64,000 nucleotides of DNA from Streptomyces acidiscabies (GTDB lineage: Bacteria > Actinomycetota > Actinomycetes > Streptomycetales > Streptomycetaceae). The position numbers were made by a program, and so were the translations under genes. This document shows positions 29,059 to 37,747 of this stretch, piece after piece. The stretch lies in contig NZ_JAGJBY010000001.1 of NCBI RefSeq assembly GCF_020010905.1, positions 2,872,001 through 2,936,000 on the forward strand, given 5' to 3'. Below the pieces are notes generated by a model. The model saw only the letters and a program-made list of their open reading frames with translations. It ran no database searches and was not told where the DNA came from. Numbering within the stretch: position 1 is the stretch's first letter; each line of letters begins with the position of its first letter.

Positions 29059-29219
29059 CCGGCCTGTCGACCATTCTGATCGTTCTCGGTCTGTTCCTGC
29101 TCGGCGGCATCTACTCCTTCGCCAAGCAGAAGATGCCGACGAGCCTGATCGTGCTCCTCTCGATCAGCGCCGCGCTGTGTCTGGTCGCGGGCGTCCTCAG
29201 GCTGGAGGTGTGGAATTGA
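29055..29219 (+). CDS. 54-aa two-helix membrane protein inside the his operon
   Basis: Starts at a GTG overlapping the hisB stop (GTGA) and stops at TGA that overlaps the TTG start of hisH, so it is translationally coupled on both sides. The protein is [10 protein letters not shown] then a glycine-bearing helix to about residue 20, the loop FAKQKMPTS, a second helix to about residue 47 and the tail RLEVWN. It has no catalytic residue. Its place between two histidine genes hints at a role tied to the pathway or simply to a conserved spacer gene. Function unknown. Confidence 0.85.
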   Translation: MTGLSTILIVLGLFLLGGIYSFAKQKMPTSLIVLLSISAALCLVAGVLRLEVWN

Positions 29220-29860
29220 GCGGCTCCCCGAAGAAGGTCGTCGTCTTCGACTACGGCTTCGGCAACGTCCGGTCCGCCGAACGCGCTCTCGCGCGCGTGG
29301 GCGCCGAGGTCGAGATAACGCGTGACTACGACAGGGCGATGAACGCCGACGGCCTCCTGGTGCCCGGTGTGGGCGCCTTCGCCGCCTGCATGAAGGGCCT
29401 CACGGCCGCGCGCGGTGACTGGATCGTCGGCCGGCGGCTGTCCGGCGGGCGCCCGGTGATGGGCATCTGCGTCGGCATGCAGATCCTCTTCGCGCGCGGC
29501 ATCGAGCACGGCGTCGAGACCGAGGGCCTCGACGAGTGGCCGGGCACGGTCGAGCCCCTCAAGGCCGGCATCGTCCCGCACATGGGCTGGAACACCGTGG
29601 ACGCCCCTCAGGGCTCCGAACTCTTCGCCGGGGTCGAACCGGACGCGCGCTTCTACTTCGTGCACTCCTACGGCGTCCAGGACTGGTCCCTGGAGGTCCG
29701 CAACGCGGCCATCAGGGCGCCCAAGGTCGCCTGGACGACCCACGGCACCCCGTTCGTCGCCGCCGTCGAGAACGGCGCCCTGTGGGCGACGCAGTTCCAC
29801 CCCGAGAAGTCCGGCGACGCCGGAGCCCAGCTCCTCACCAACTGGATCGGAACACTGTGA
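29216..29860 (+). CDS. hisH: Imidazole glycerol phosphate synthase, glutaminase subunit
   Basis: Releases ammonia from glutamine and passes it to HisF. 214 aa, class I glutamine amidotransferase. The nucleophile is Cys in GICVGMQ (Leu is more usual at the Val) and the His/Glu pair is in QFHPEKSG. The start chosen is TTG at 29216, with GGAGG 7 nt upstream; a GTG at 29210 is too close to that site. It overlaps priA by 4 nt at the end. Confidence 0.94.
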   Translation: MSGSPKKVVVFDYGFGNVRSAERALARVGAEVEITRDYDRAMNADGLLVPGVGAFAACMKGLTAARGDWIVGRRLSGGRPVMGICVGMQILFARGIEHGVETEGLDEWPGTVEPLKAGIVPHMGWNTVDAPQGSELFAGVEPDARFYFVHSYGVQDWSLEVRNAAIRAPKVAWTTHGTPFVAAVENGALWATQFHPEKSGDAGAQLLTNWIGTL

Positions 29861-30582
29861 CCAAGCTCGAACTCCTTCCCGCCGTGGACGTCCGCGACGG
29901 CCAGGCCGTCCGTCTCGTGCACGGCGAGTCCGGGACCGAGACGTCCTACGGCTCCCCCCTGGAGGCCGCCCTCGCCTGGCAGCGCGCGGGCGCGGAGTGG
30001 CTGCACCTCGTCGACCTGGACGCCGCGTTCGGCACCGGCGACAACCGGGCGCTGATCGCCGAGGTCGCCGGCGCGATGGACATCAAGGTCGAGCTGTCCG
30101 GCGGCATCCGGGACGACGACACGCTGGCCGCCGCCCTCGCGACGGGCTGCACGCGCGTGAACCTCGGTACGGCCGCCCTGGAGACGCCGGAGTGGGTCGC
30201 CAAGGTCATCGCCGAGCACGGCGACAAGATCGCGGTCGGCCTCGACGTACGCGGCACCACCCTGCGCGGGCGCGGGTGGACGCGCGACGGCGGGGACCTG
30301 TACGAGACGCTGGAGCGGCTGAACGCCGAGGGCTGCGCGCGGTACGTCGTCACCGACATCGCCAAGGACGGCACCCTCCAGGGCCCCAACCTGGAGCTGC
30401 TGCGCGGCGTCTGTGCCGCCACCGACCGGCCTGTCGTCGCCTCCGGCGGCGTGTCGTCCCTCGACGACCTGCGCGCGATCGCGGAACTCGTCCCCCTCGG
30501 CGTCGAGGGCTCCATCGTCGGCAAGGCCCTGTACGCGAAGGCGTTCACGCTGGAAGAGGCGCTGGCGGCGGTGTCGTCGTGA
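29857..30582 (+). CDS. priA: Bifunctional phosphoribosyl isomerase A (HisA/TrpF)
   Basis: A 241-aa (beta/alpha)8 barrel that isomerises both ProFAR in histidine synthesis and phosphoribosyl anthranilate in tryptophan synthesis. Catalytic Asp residues lie in [12 protein letters not shown] and [11 protein letters not shown], and phosphate-binding loops in [10 protein letters not shown] and [10 protein letters not shown]. In Streptomyces this enzyme replaces TrpF, and no trpF is seen among the trp genes of this window, which supports the dual role. Starts at a GTG overlapping hisH. Confidence 0.95.
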   Translation: MTKLELLPAVDVRDGQAVRLVHGESGTETSYGSPLEAALAWQRAGAEWLHLVDLDAAFGTGDNRALIAEVAGAMDIKVELSGGIRDDDTLAAALATGCTRVNLGTAALETPEWVAKVIAEHGDKIAVGLDVRGTTLRGRGWTRDGGDLYETLERLNAEGCARYVVTDIAKDGTLQGPNLELLRGVCAATDRPVVASGGVSSLDDLRAIAELVPLGVEGSIVGKALYAKAFTLEEALAAVSS

Positions 30583-30974
30583 CGGCCGTACGGCGGGTGC
30601 AGAGCGGCAGCCCCTGGGAGGAGCCCTTCGGCTTCGCGCGCGCGGTCCAGGCGGGCGACCGGGTCGTCGTCGGCGGCACGACGTCGTTCAAGGGCGGCGT
30701 CCTGTACGGCGAGGGCGACCCGTACGAGCAGGCCAAGGTGGCGTTCGGGACGGCGCTCGCGGCCATCGCCGAGTTCGGCCTCGGGCCGGAAGCGGTCATC
30801 CGTACGCGCCTGTACCTCACGCACGCGCGGGACGTCGACGAGGTGGGACGCGCCCACAAGGAGATCTTCGACGCGGTGCGCCCGGTCAGCACGATCGTCG
30901 TCGTCACCGGGTTCGTCGACCCGCGCATCCTCGTCGAGGTCGAGCTGGAAGCGTTCTCGGGAGCCTCGTCATGA
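30579..30974 (+). CDS. RidA/YjgF-family protein
   Basis: A 131-aa trimeric enamine/imine deaminase-type protein (RidA superfamily). It starts at a GTG overlapping priA and ends overlapping hisF by 4 nt. Family blocks are [17 protein letters not shown]-like [26 protein letters not shown] and [10 protein letters not shown]. The Arg expected to bind the substrate carboxylate is at VIRTR. Its place between priA and hisF suggests it removes reactive intermediates formed beside the his pathway; this is inferred. Confidence 0.9.
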   Translation: MTAVRRVQSGSPWEEPFGFARAVQAGDRVVVGGTTSFKGGVLYGEGDPYEQAKVAFGTALAAIAEFGLGPEAVIRTRLYLTHARDVDEVGRAHKEIFDAVRPVSTIVVVTGFVDPRILVEVELEAFSGASS

Positions 30975-31726
30975 CCCTCGCCGTACGCGTCATCCCCTGC
31001 CTGGACGTCGACAACGGGCGGGTCGTCAAGGGCGTCAACTTCCAGAACCTGCGCGACGCGGGCGACCCCGTCGAGATGGCCAAGGTGTACGACGCGGAGG
31101 GCGCCGACGAGCTGACGTTCCTCGACATCACCGCGTCCTCCGGGGACCGGGAGACCACCTACGACGTGGTGCGGCGCACCGCCGAGCAGGTGTTCATCCC
31201 GCTGACCGTCGGCGGTGGCGTGCGCGCGCCCGAGGACGTCGACAAGCTGCTGCGCGCGGGCGCGGACAAGGTGGGCGTCAACACGGCCGCCATCGCCCGT
31301 CCCGAGCTGATCCGGGAGATCGCCGAGCGGTTCGGGAGCCAGGTGCTCGTGCTGTCCGTGGACGCGCGGCGCACGGAGTCCGGGTCGTTCGAGGTCACCA
31401 CGCACGGCGGGCGCCGGGGGACCGGCATCGACGCCGTCGAGTGGGCCCACCGGGCCGCCGAGCTGGGGGCCGGGGAGATCCTGCTCAACTCGATGGACGC
31501 GGACGGGACGAAGGACGGGTACGACATCGAGATGATCGAGGCTGTCCGCAAGCACGTGTCCGTGCCGTTGATCGCGTCCGGGGGTGCGGGGAAGCTGGGT
31601 GACTTCGCGCCGGCCGTGGGCGCTGGGGCGGATGCCGTGCTGGCCGCTTCGGTGTTCCACTTCGGGGATCTGCGGATCGGGGAAGTGAAGCAGGTGCTGC
31701 GGGAAGCGGGACACCCGGTTCGGTGA
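30971..31726 (+). CDS. hisF: Imidazole glycerol phosphate synthase, cyclase subunit
   Basis: Uses ammonia from HisH to form imidazole glycerol phosphate and AICAR. 251 aa, (beta/alpha)8 barrel. Catalytic Asp residues are in [17 protein letters not shown] and [12 protein letters not shown]; phosphate-binding loops are in [13 protein letters not shown] and [10 protein letters not shown]. It overlaps the RidA gene by ATGA and ends the operon, followed by a strong hairpin. Confidence 0.97.
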   Translation: MTLAVRVIPCLDVDNGRVVKGVNFQNLRDAGDPVEMAKVYDAEGADELTFLDITASSGDRETTYDVVRRTAEQVFIPLTVGGGVRAPEDVDKLLRAGADKVGVNTAAIARPELIREIAERFGSQVLVLSVDARRTESGSFEVTTHGGRRGTGIDAVEWAHRAAELGAGEILLNSMDADGTKDGYDIEMIEAVRKHVSVPLIASGGAGKLGDFAPAVGAGADAVLAASVFHFGDLRIGEVKQVLREAGHPVR

Positions 31727-31743
31727 GCTTCTAGCGCGTTGGT

Positions 31744-31776
31744 GTAAGCCCCGTTCGCCTGGCGAGCGGGGCTTAC
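31744..31776 (+). terminator. Terminator of the his operon
   Basis: GTAAGCCCCG (31744-31753) and CGGGGCTTAC (31767-31776) pair perfectly, and the enclosed TTCGCC and GGCGAG extend the stem. It starts 18 nt past hisF and is followed by TTGT. Confidence 0.85.
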
Positions 31777-31797
31777 TTGTGCGGTGATGCGAAAGAG

Positions 31798-31825
31798 AAG
31801 TTGCGCAAAATATGTTGCGCAACTT
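31798..31825. promoter_or_regulatory. Perfect 11-bp inverted repeat, operator of the ArsR-like gene
   Basis: AAGTTGCGCAA (31798-31808) and TTGCGCAACTT (31815-31825) flank a 6-nt AT-rich spacer, 26 nt before the regulator's ATG. A possible -10 (TATCTA) follows at 31833. Symmetry, position and the nature of the gene fit autoregulation. Confidence 0.75.
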
Positions 31826-31850
31826 TCCTTTCGTATCTAGCCTGGTTCGC

Positions 31851-32441
31851 ATGGCAAGCCAGGAGAGGGACCGGCGGATCACCGACGTGGGCACGCTCAA
31901 AGCGCTCGCGCACCCGTTGCGGTCCGCGTTGTACCGGGGGCTGACCGTCGCGCGCGTGGCGACCGCCTCGCAGCTCGCCGAGCAGGTCGACGAGGCCGTG
32001 TCCCTCGTCAGCTACCACCTGCGCAAGCTCGCCGAGCACGGGCTCATCGAGGAGGCCGAGCCGCAGAGCACGGACGGGCGCGAGCGGTGGTGGCAGCGGA
32101 CCTCCGACGGACTGCGCATCCACGACGCGGACTTCCGCGACGCGCCCGAGGCCGCCGCCGCGCACACCGCCGCGAGCCGGCTGTTCTTCGAGCAGCGCGC
32201 CGACATGTACCGGCGCTTCCTCGACCAGCGCGCGCACTGGAGTGCCGAGTGGAACGCCGCGGTCGAGTCCTCCGAGTCCAACCTGCGGCTCACCGCGGCG
32301 GAGCTGTCCGAGCTGAACCGGGAGGTGCTGGCCCTGTTGCAGCGCTACGACGAGCGGGGGCGGGCCGCCGAGGCCGCCGGTGACACCGAGGGGCGGGAGA
32401 ACGTGCAGATCCATACGTACGCCTTCCCGTTCCGGTTCTGA
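31851..32441 (+). CDS. ArsR-like winged-helix transcriptional regulator
   Basis: A 196-aa DNA-binding protein starting MASQERDRRI. The winged HTH is at residues 12-90 (LKALAHPLRSALYRGL, ASQLAEQVDEAVSLVSYHLRKLAEHGLI), followed by a helical C-terminal half (FFEQRADMYRRFLDQRAHWSAEW in parts). No metal-binding Cys cluster is present, so it may sense something other than a metal. The MFS gene starts 8 nt downstream and is its likely target with it. An upstream ATG at 31812 lies inside the operator and is rejected. Confidence 0.88.
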   Translation: MASQERDRRITDVGTLKALAHPLRSALYRGLTVARVATASQLAEQVDEAVSLVSYHLRKLAEHGLIEEAEPQSTDGRERWWQRTSDGLRIHDADFRDAPEAAAAHTAASRLFFEQRADMYRRFLDQRAHWSAEWNAAVESSESNLRLTAAELSELNREVLALLQRYDERGRAAEAAGDTEGRENVQIHTYAFPFRF

Positions 32442-32449
32442 GCGTCGTC

Positions 32450-33910
32450 GTGCGCGCGCGTGGTGCTCATCGGGATCCCAACGTCCTGCGCTGGCTCGCC
32501 GGGTTCACCCTCTCCGGGGTCGGCGACAACGTGTACTACATCGCCCTCTCCTGGGCCGCCGTCCAGTCCGGGACGCCCGTCCAGGCGGGGCTCGTGACCG
32601 TCGCGGGGGCACTGCCCCGGGCCGTGCTGATGCTGGGCGGGGGTGTGCTGGCCGATCGGTACGGGGCTCGGCGGGTCGTCCTGGGCAGTACGGGGGTGCG
32701 GTGTGCGCTCGTGCTGTCTGCGGCTGTGCTGCTGTTCTTCGCGAGCCCCGGGCTCTGGGTCCTCGGCGCGGTCGCCGTCCTCTTCGGGGTCGTCGACGCC
32801 GCGTTCCTGCCCGCTGCGGGGGCCCTGCCGGCCCTCATAGCCCCGCCGGGGGAGTTCGGAAGGGTGCAGGGGCTCCGGGGGCTCTCCACACGCCTGGCGA
32901 ACGTTCTGGGCGGGCCGCTGGGCGGGGTGGGGGTCGCGTTGGGGGGTACGGCCGGGGCGTTCGGGGCGGCGGCGTTGCTGATCGGGGTGTCGTGGCCGGT
33001 GTTGGGGGCGGTTCGGGTTCGGGCGGGGGTGGAGGCGGATCCGCGTGGGCGGGTGGGGTCGAGGGACACGGTTTCCGTGCGGGGTGGGGTGGCTGCGGGG
33101 AGTGATGCGTCCGCGCGAGGCCGGACGGCTTCGGGGGGTGTGGTTCCCGCGCGGGGTGGGGGCGGGGGTGCGGGGTGGCCTGAAAGGGGACGTGGGTGGC
33201 GTGTCTGGCGGCGTGAGGAGGCGTGGGCCGGCAGTTGGGGTGCCCGGTGGCGTGGGCAGGCGTGGGCCGGGGGGTCAGGTGCGTGGGGTGACTGGCGGCG
33301 TGGTGTGGTCGGGGAGCTTGTCGACGGTGTGCGGTACGTGCGGCGGGATCGGGTGCTCTCCGCGCTGGTGCTCGCCATCACGCTCAGCGATCTGGGGTTC
33401 GTGGGGCCTATGAACCTCGGGCTGACGCTGCTTGCCGGGGAGCGGGGGTGGGGGGCCTCCGGGCTGGGGCTCGTGCTCGCCGGGTTCGGTGTCGGGGCCG
33501 GGGCGGCGTCGCTGCTGCTCGCCTGGCGGGGGCGTGTTCCGCGCGCGGGGTTGGTCCTCGCGGGCGCCACGGTCGGCGGCGCCCTCGCCATCGCCGCCCT
33601 CGCGCGCGTGCCGTCCGTCGCCGGGGCGGTCGCCGTCGCCCTGTGCGTCGGGCTGCTCGCCGGTCTCGGCGGCGCCCTCGCCGGAACGCTGGTCCAGTCC
33701 CGCGCGGGCGCGGCGTACATCGGCCGCGTCACCGCCGTATCGACCCTCATCGGCTACGGCGTAGCCCCGCTGACCTTCCCGGTCGTCGGCTGGGCGGTCT
33801 CCCTGTGGGGCACCGGCCCGGTCTTCACGGCGTGCGCGACGCTGAACGGGCTCAGCGCGGTGGTGGTGCTGGGGGTGCGGGGGCTGCGGCGGGCGGAGCT
33901 GCCGGGGTGA
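32450..33910 (+). CDS. MFS transporter with an enlarged low-complexity central loop
   Basis: A 486-aa drug-exporter-like MFS protein. Residues 1-185 hold six helices with the family motif ADRYGARRVVLG between TM2 and TM3. Residues 290-486 hold the second six (NLGLTLLAGERGWGASGLGLV, LVLAGATVGGALAIAAL). Between them, about residues 187-287 form a Gly/Arg/Trp-rich segment (RGWRVWRREEAWAGSW) much longer than the usual loop and degenerate at the DNA level. It starts at a GTG 8 nt after the ArsR-like regulator, so the pair probably forms a self-regulated efflux unit. Confidence 0.88.
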   Translation: MRARGAHRDPNVLRWLAGFTLSGVGDNVYYIALSWAAVQSGTPVQAGLVTVAGALPRAVLMLGGGVLADRYGARRVVLGSTGVRCALVLSAAVLLFFASPGLWVLGAVAVLFGVVDAAFLPAAGALPALIAPPGEFGRVQGLRGLSTRLANVLGGPLGGVGVALGGTAGAFGAAALLIGVSWPVLGAVRVRAGVEADPRGRVGSRDTVSVRGGVAAGSDASARGRTASGGVVPARGGGGGAGWPERGRGWRVWRREEAWAGSWGARWRGQAWAGGSGAWGDWRRGVVGELVDGVRYVRRDRVLSALVLAITLSDLGFVGPMNLGLTLLAGERGWGASGLGLVLAGFGVGAGAASLLLAWRGRVPRAGLVLAGATVGGALAIAALARVPSVAGAVAVALCVGLLAGLGGALAGTLVQSRAGAAYIGRVTAVSTLIGYGVAPLTFPVVGWAVSLWGTGPVFTACATLNGLSAVVVLGVRGLRRAELPG

Positions 33911-33949
33911 GGGACGGGGCGTCTCTCCGCCGTGGCTGCTCGCTCCGGC

Positions 33950-34276
33950 GTTCGTCGTGAGCGCGCGGGGTGGCACCCTCCTCGGACTCCAGGACGAGTC
34001 AGACGTACCGGTTCGTCCCGCGCGCGGGACGGCGCCTCCGGGTACGGAGGGCCCAGCTACAGCCGCCGCCTTCGTCCCACGCGCGCGGGGACAGGCCCCG
34101 CGACCACCACGGTCACCGGACGGCGAACCGCTTCGCTCCACGCGCGGGGACGGGCCGAAGGTGACGCCGGACTCGACGGTCGCGTTCAGGTTTCGATCCA
34201 CGCGCGCGGGGACGGGCCCGAGGGCGCGGACCACGGGCTGTCCGGCCGCTTCGTCCCACGCGCGCGAGGTCGCGCG
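33950..34276. CRISPR. Degenerate, cas-less CRISPR array (type I-E-like), 6 repeats and 5 spacers
   Basis: Six related units recur every 58-61 nt. Repeats (26-28 nt) start near 33950, 34011, 34070, 34131, 34191 and 34249, with a shared centre like CGTCCCACGCGCGCGGGGAC followed by GGGCC. The half-symmetric GTCCC...GGGGAC gives the hairpin typical of I-E repeats. Spacers are 30-34 nt and unrelated to one another. The second and fourth repeats lack 2 nt, and the first and last are diverged at opposite ends. No cas gene lies in the window. This accounts for the 400-nt stretch without a gene between the MFS gene and the TIGR03085 gene. Confidence 0.72.
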
Positions 34277-34310
34277 GCGAAGAGTGCCCCGCGTTGCCAG
34301 CGTGGCCCCC

Positions 34311-34946
34311 TCAGATGCCCAGTTGCTTGCCCGCCCGGAGTTTCTCGATTGCCTCCTTGTCGCCCTCCAGGTCCACCTGGGCCGTGGACTGGCGGCCGAA
34401 GACGAACATCAGGAGTTCGGCGGGGTCGGCGGTGGCGGTTACTACCGGGGTGCCGCGGTGGGCTACTGCTGTGCGGCCGTCGGGGCGGCGGAGGACCAGG
34501 CCCGTGGGGGAGGAGCGGGCCATCAGGCGGGCGGTGCGTTCCAGGCGGGACCAGAGGGCGTCCTGGAAGACGGGGTCCAGGGGGCGGGGGGTCCAGTCGG
34601 GCTGGGCCCGGCGGATGTCTTCCGTGTGGATGTAGAACTCCACCGTGTTGGCCGCCTCGTCCAGCTGCTTCAGGGCGAAGGGGGAGAAGCGCGGGGGGCC
34701 CGTGCGGATCAGGGCGATCAGGTCCTCGTACGGCTTCGCCCTGTACTCGTCCATCACCTTCTCCAGGCGGGACGCCAGTTGCTTGATCAGGGTCCCGCCC
34801 GCCGCGTCGGGACGGCGTTCGCGCACCACCACGTGCGCCGCGAGATCCCGGGTCCGCCAGCCCTCGCAGAGCGTCGGGGCGTCCGGACCGGAGGTCTCCA
34901 AGAGGTCGGCGAGGAGGAGCCGTTCACGCTTGGCGAAGGTCGACAT
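34311..34946 (-). CDS. TIGR03085 family metal-binding (DinB-like) protein
   Basis: A 211-aa protein starting [10 protein letters not shown]. The N-terminal part has the DinB/mycothiol-dependent maleylpyruvate isomerase-like helices with [17 protein letters not shown], where a His in the LAAHV block is the expected metal ligand, and a later [12 protein letters not shown] holds a second His. Family members are conserved in actinobacteria but have no firm function. It converges with the CRISPR array and is divergent from hisI. Confidence 0.85.
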   Translation of the reverse strand: MSTFAKRERLLLADLLETSGPDAPTLCEGWRTRDLAAHVVVRERRPDAAGGTLIKQLASRLEKVMDEYRAKPYEDLIALIRTGPPRFSPFALKQLDEAANTVEFYIHTEDIRRAQPDWTPRPLDPVFQDALWSRLERTARLMARSSPTGLVLRRPDGRTAVAHRGTPVVTATADPAELLMFVFGRQSTAQVDLEGDKEAIEKLRAGKQLGI

Positions 34947-35029
34947 GCCGCCAGCCTACGACCGCCGCGGACGTCCGCACAGTGGACGCCGGACCGTCAC
35001 TGTCAGTGGCAGGCGGCACAATGGCAGGC

Positions 35030-35410
35030 ATGACCAGCACGACCGGCAACCCCCGGCCCAGCAGCCTCGATCCCGAGATCGCGGCCCGCCTCAAGCGCAG
35101 CCCCGACGGCCTCGTACCCGCGATCGCCCAGCAGCACGACACCGGCGAGGTGCTGATGCTGGGCTGGATGGACGACGAGGCGCTGCACAGGACGCTGACG
35201 ACCGGCAGGTGCACGTACTGGTCGCGCAGCCGCGGCGAGTATTGGGTCAAGGGCGACACGTCCGGGCACGTCCAGTGGGTGAAGTCGGTCGCCCTGGACT
35301 GCGACGCGGACACGCTGCTCGTGAAGGTCGACCAGGTCGGCGCCGCCTGCCACACGGGCGCGCGCACCTGCTTCGACGAGGATGTGCTCCCGATCGCCTC
35401 GGGTCAGTAG
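35030..35410 (+). CDS. hisI: Phosphoribosyl-AMP cyclohydrolase
   Basis: Opens the adenine ring of PR-AMP in histidine synthesis. 126 aa, HisI alone with no HisE domain. Zinc-binding blocks are [26 protein letters not shown] in parts, with three Cys and the [19 protein letters not shown] substrate block. Start chosen at the second ATG ([10 protein letters not shown]); the ATG 9 nt earlier is also open. It lies outside the main his operon and only 11 nt ahead of trpE. Confidence 0.95.
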   Translation: MTSTTGNPRPSSLDPEIAARLKRSPDGLVPAIAQQHDTGEVLMLGWMDDEALHRTLTTGRCTYWSRSRGEYWVKGDTSGHVQWVKSVALDCDADTLLVKVDQVGAACHTGARTCFDEDVLPIASGQ

Positions 35411-35421
35411 GGTCGGCCGCC

Positions 35422-36915
35422 ATGGACCTCGACACGTTCCGCAAGCTGGCCGTCGACCGGCGGGTCATCCCGGTCACCCGCAAGCTCCTCGCCGACGGCG
35501 ACACCCCGGTCGCGCTCTACCGCAAGCTCGCCGCCGAGCGCACCGGCACGTTCCTGCTGGAGTCCGCGGAGAACGGCCGGACGGCGTATCAATGGTCTCG
35601 CTACTCCTTCGTAGGCGTCCGCAGCGCAGCCACCCTCACCGCGCGCGACGGCCAGGCGCACTGGCTCGGCACACCGCCCGTGGGCGTCCCCGTCGACGGC
35701 GACCCCCTCGCGGCCCTCAGGGCGACGATCGAGACGCTGCACACGCCCCACGCGCAGGACCTCCCGCCGTTCACCGGCGGCATGGTCGGCTATCTCGGGT
35801 ACGACATCGTCCGCCGCCTGGAGAAGATCGGGCCCGGCGGGCGCGACGACCTCCGGCTCCCCGAGCTGACCATGCTCCTCACCAGCGACCTCGCGGTGAT
35901 GGACCACTGGGAGGGCTCGGTCCTGCTGATCGCCAACGCGATCAACCACAACGACCTCGACACGGGCGTCGACGAGGCGTACGCGGACGCGGTCGCGCGG
36001 CTCGACGCGATGGAGGCGGACCTCTCGCGCGCGGTCGCCCAGCCGCCCGCCGTCCTGCCGCCCTCCGAGCTTCCCGAGTACACCGCCCTGTGGGGCGGGC
36101 CCGACTTCATGGACGCCGTCGAGGACATCAAGGAGCGCATCCGCGCGGGCGAGGCGTTCCAGGTCGTGCCCTCGCAGCGGTTCGAGACGCCGTGCACGGC
36201 CAGCGCGCTCGACGTGTACCGGGTGCTCAGGGCGACCAACCCGTCGCCGTACATGTACCTCTTCCGGTTCGACGGGTTCGACGTCGTCGGGTCGTCCCCC
36301 GAGGCCCTCGTCAAGGTCGAGGACGGGCGCGCGATGGTCCACCCCATCGCCGGGACCCGGCACCGGGGGGCGACCCCGCAGGAGGACCAGGCCCTCGCGG
36401 ACGAGCTGCTCGCCGACCCCAAGGAGCGCGCCGAGCACCTGATGCTCGTCGACCTCGGCCGCAACGACCTGGGGCGCGTGTGCGAGCCGGGTTCCGTGGA
36501 GGTCGTCGACTTCATGTCCGTCGAGCGGTACTCCCACGTGATGCACATCGTGTCCACCGTCACCGGGCGTGTCGCGCCCGGCCGTACCGCCTTCGACGTC
36601 CTCACGGCCTGCTTCCCCGCCGGCACCCTCTCCGGCGCGCCGAAGCCCCGCGCGATGCAGATCATCGACGAACTGGAACCGTCCCGGCGCGGGCTGTACG
36701 GCGGCTGCGTCGGCTACCTCGACTTCGCGGGCGACTCCGACACGGCGATCGCCATCCGCACGGCCCTGCTGCGCGACGGCACCGCGTACGTCCAGGCGGG
36801 CGCGGGCATCGTCGCCGACTCCGACCCGGTCGCGGAGGACCAGGAGTGCCGCAACAAGGCGGCGGCGGTGCTGCGGGCGGTCCACACGGCCAACCGGCTC
36901 GGGGGAAGCGCCTGA
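35422..36915 (+). CDS. trpE: Anthranilate synthase component I
   Basis: Makes anthranilate from chorismate with ammonia from the glutaminase subunit. 497 aa, chorismate-binding enzyme. [19 protein letters not shown] near residue 45 is the Trp feedback-site region, and the catalytic C-terminal half has [24 protein letters not shown] in parts, [22 protein letters not shown] and [14 protein letters not shown]. It starts 11 nt after hisI and is probably co-transcribed with it. No trpG or trpD is in the window. Confidence 0.97.
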   Translation: MDLDTFRKLAVDRRVIPVTRKLLADGDTPVALYRKLAAERTGTFLLESAENGRTAYQWSRYSFVGVRSAATLTARDGQAHWLGTPPVGVPVDGDPLAALRATIETLHTPHAQDLPPFTGGMVGYLGYDIVRRLEKIGPGGRDDLRLPELTMLLTSDLAVMDHWEGSVLLIANAINHNDLDTGVDEAYADAVARLDAMEADLSRAVAQPPAVLPPSELPEYTALWGGPDFMDAVEDIKERIRAGEAFQVVPSQRFETPCTASALDVYRVLRATNPSPYMYLFRFDGFDVVGSSPEALVKVEDGRAMVHPIAGTRHRGATPQEDQALADELLADPKERAEHLMLVDLGRNDLGRVCEPGSVEVVDFMSVERYSHVMHIVSTVTGRVAPGRTAFDVLTACFPAGTLSGAPKPRAMQIIDELEPSRRGLYGGCVGYLDFAGDSDTAIAIRTALLRDGTAYVQAGAGIVADSDPVAEDQECRNKAAAVLRAVHTANRLGGSA

Positions 36916-36947
36916 CACGCCCGGCAGAGCCTTCCTGCGCCGGAAAT

Positions 36948-36977
36948 GAACCCCGGGTGACGGAACGCCCGGGGTTC
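36948..36977 (+). terminator. Perfect hairpin after trpE
   Basis: GAACCCCGGG (36948-36957) and CCCGGGGTTC (36968-36977) form a perfect 10-bp stem with a 10-nt loop, 32 nt after the trpE stop and 17 nt before the next start. It may terminate trpE transcription or weaken readthrough to the downstream gene. Confidence 0.7.
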
Positions 36978-36994
36978 AGGCGATAGTGGGGTAC

Positions 36995-37624
36995 GTGACT
37001 GCTGTGCCTCAACCCCGCCCCGGAGCCGGAGCCGCGAACTCCGGACGTCGTAGCCTCGCCCTCGCCCTGCTCAGCGGGGCGCTGGGGGCGGCTGTCGCGC
37101 TGCTGGCCACCCGGCAGCGCTGGTCGGAGGGGACCGCGTCCGTCGCGGGTGGCGCCTTCCGGCTCACCGCGAAGGGCAGCGACGTCACGGGCGTGCCCGC
37201 GGCGCTCGCGATAGTGGGCCTCGCCGCGCTCGTCGCCGTCTTCGCCGTCCGCAGGGCCGGGCGCCTCGCCGTGTCCGCCGTTCTCGCGCTCTCCGGCGCC
37301 GGAACCCTGTTCGCCGCGCTCTCCGGCGCGGACGACAGCTCCGCGCTCGACGAGCAGGCCGCGAAGGCGTCCGGCGACACGTCCGCGACGGTCGCCGCGC
37401 TCTCCCACACGGCCTGGCCGTACGTCGCCGCCGCCGGTGGCGCCCTGCTCCTCCTCGCCGGGCTCCTCGCCCTGCGCTACGGCCGTCTGTGGCCCGGGAT
37501 GTCGGGGCGGTACGAGCGGGACGGCGCGCCTCGGCCCCGCCGTACCGCCAAACCGGCCGACCCGGACCGGCCGGAGGACATGTGGAAGGCGCTGGACCGG
37601 GGCGAGGACCCCACGGGGGCGTAG
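36995..37624 (+). CDS. TIGR02234 Trp-biosynthesis-associated membrane protein
   Basis: A 209-aa protein starting at a GTG (MTAVPQPRPG). Four predicted helices (SLALALLSGALGAAVALLA, AALAIVGLAALVAVFAV, LAVSAVLALSGAGTLFAAL and YVAAAGGALLLLAGLLAL) and a cytoplasmic C-terminal tail ending PEDMWKALDRGEDP. This ending and the position after trpE are typical of the family, whose function is unknown. A link to tryptophan or chorismate metabolism is inferred from context only. Confidence 0.9.
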   Translation: MTAVPQPRPGAGAANSGRRSLALALLSGALGAAVALLATRQRWSEGTASVAGGAFRLTAKGSDVTGVPAALAIVGLAALVAVFAVRRAGRLAVSAVLALSGAGTLFAALSGADDSSALDEQAAKASGDTSATVAALSHTAWPYVAAAGGALLLLAGLLALRYGRLWPGMSGRYERDGAPRPRRTAKPADPDRPEDMWKALDRGEDPTGA

Positions 37625-37636
37625 CGTTCGCCGGGG

Positions 37637-37690
37637 CCGCACGCACCCGCGCGCGGGACACCCCGGCGTCCCGCGCGCGGGTGCGTGCGG
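37637..37690 (+). terminator. 23-bp perfect inverted repeat (strong terminator)
   Basis: Positions 37637-37659 (CCGCACGCACCCGCG...) and 37668-37690 are exact reverse complements over 23 bp with an 8-nt loop (ACCCCGGC). It starts 13 nt beyond the membrane-protein stop and is by far the most stable hairpin read in the window. Confidence 0.85.
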
Positions 37691-37747
37691 GACAATGTGA
37701 GTGAGCGTCCGGGTCGGGCGCCACATGGACAGCATGAGGAGCAAGTC

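Noticed and set aside
31812..31850. Upstream ATG adding 13 residues to the ArsR-like regulator.
   Set aside because: It lies within the operator palindrome and the added residues come from operator and promoter sequence.
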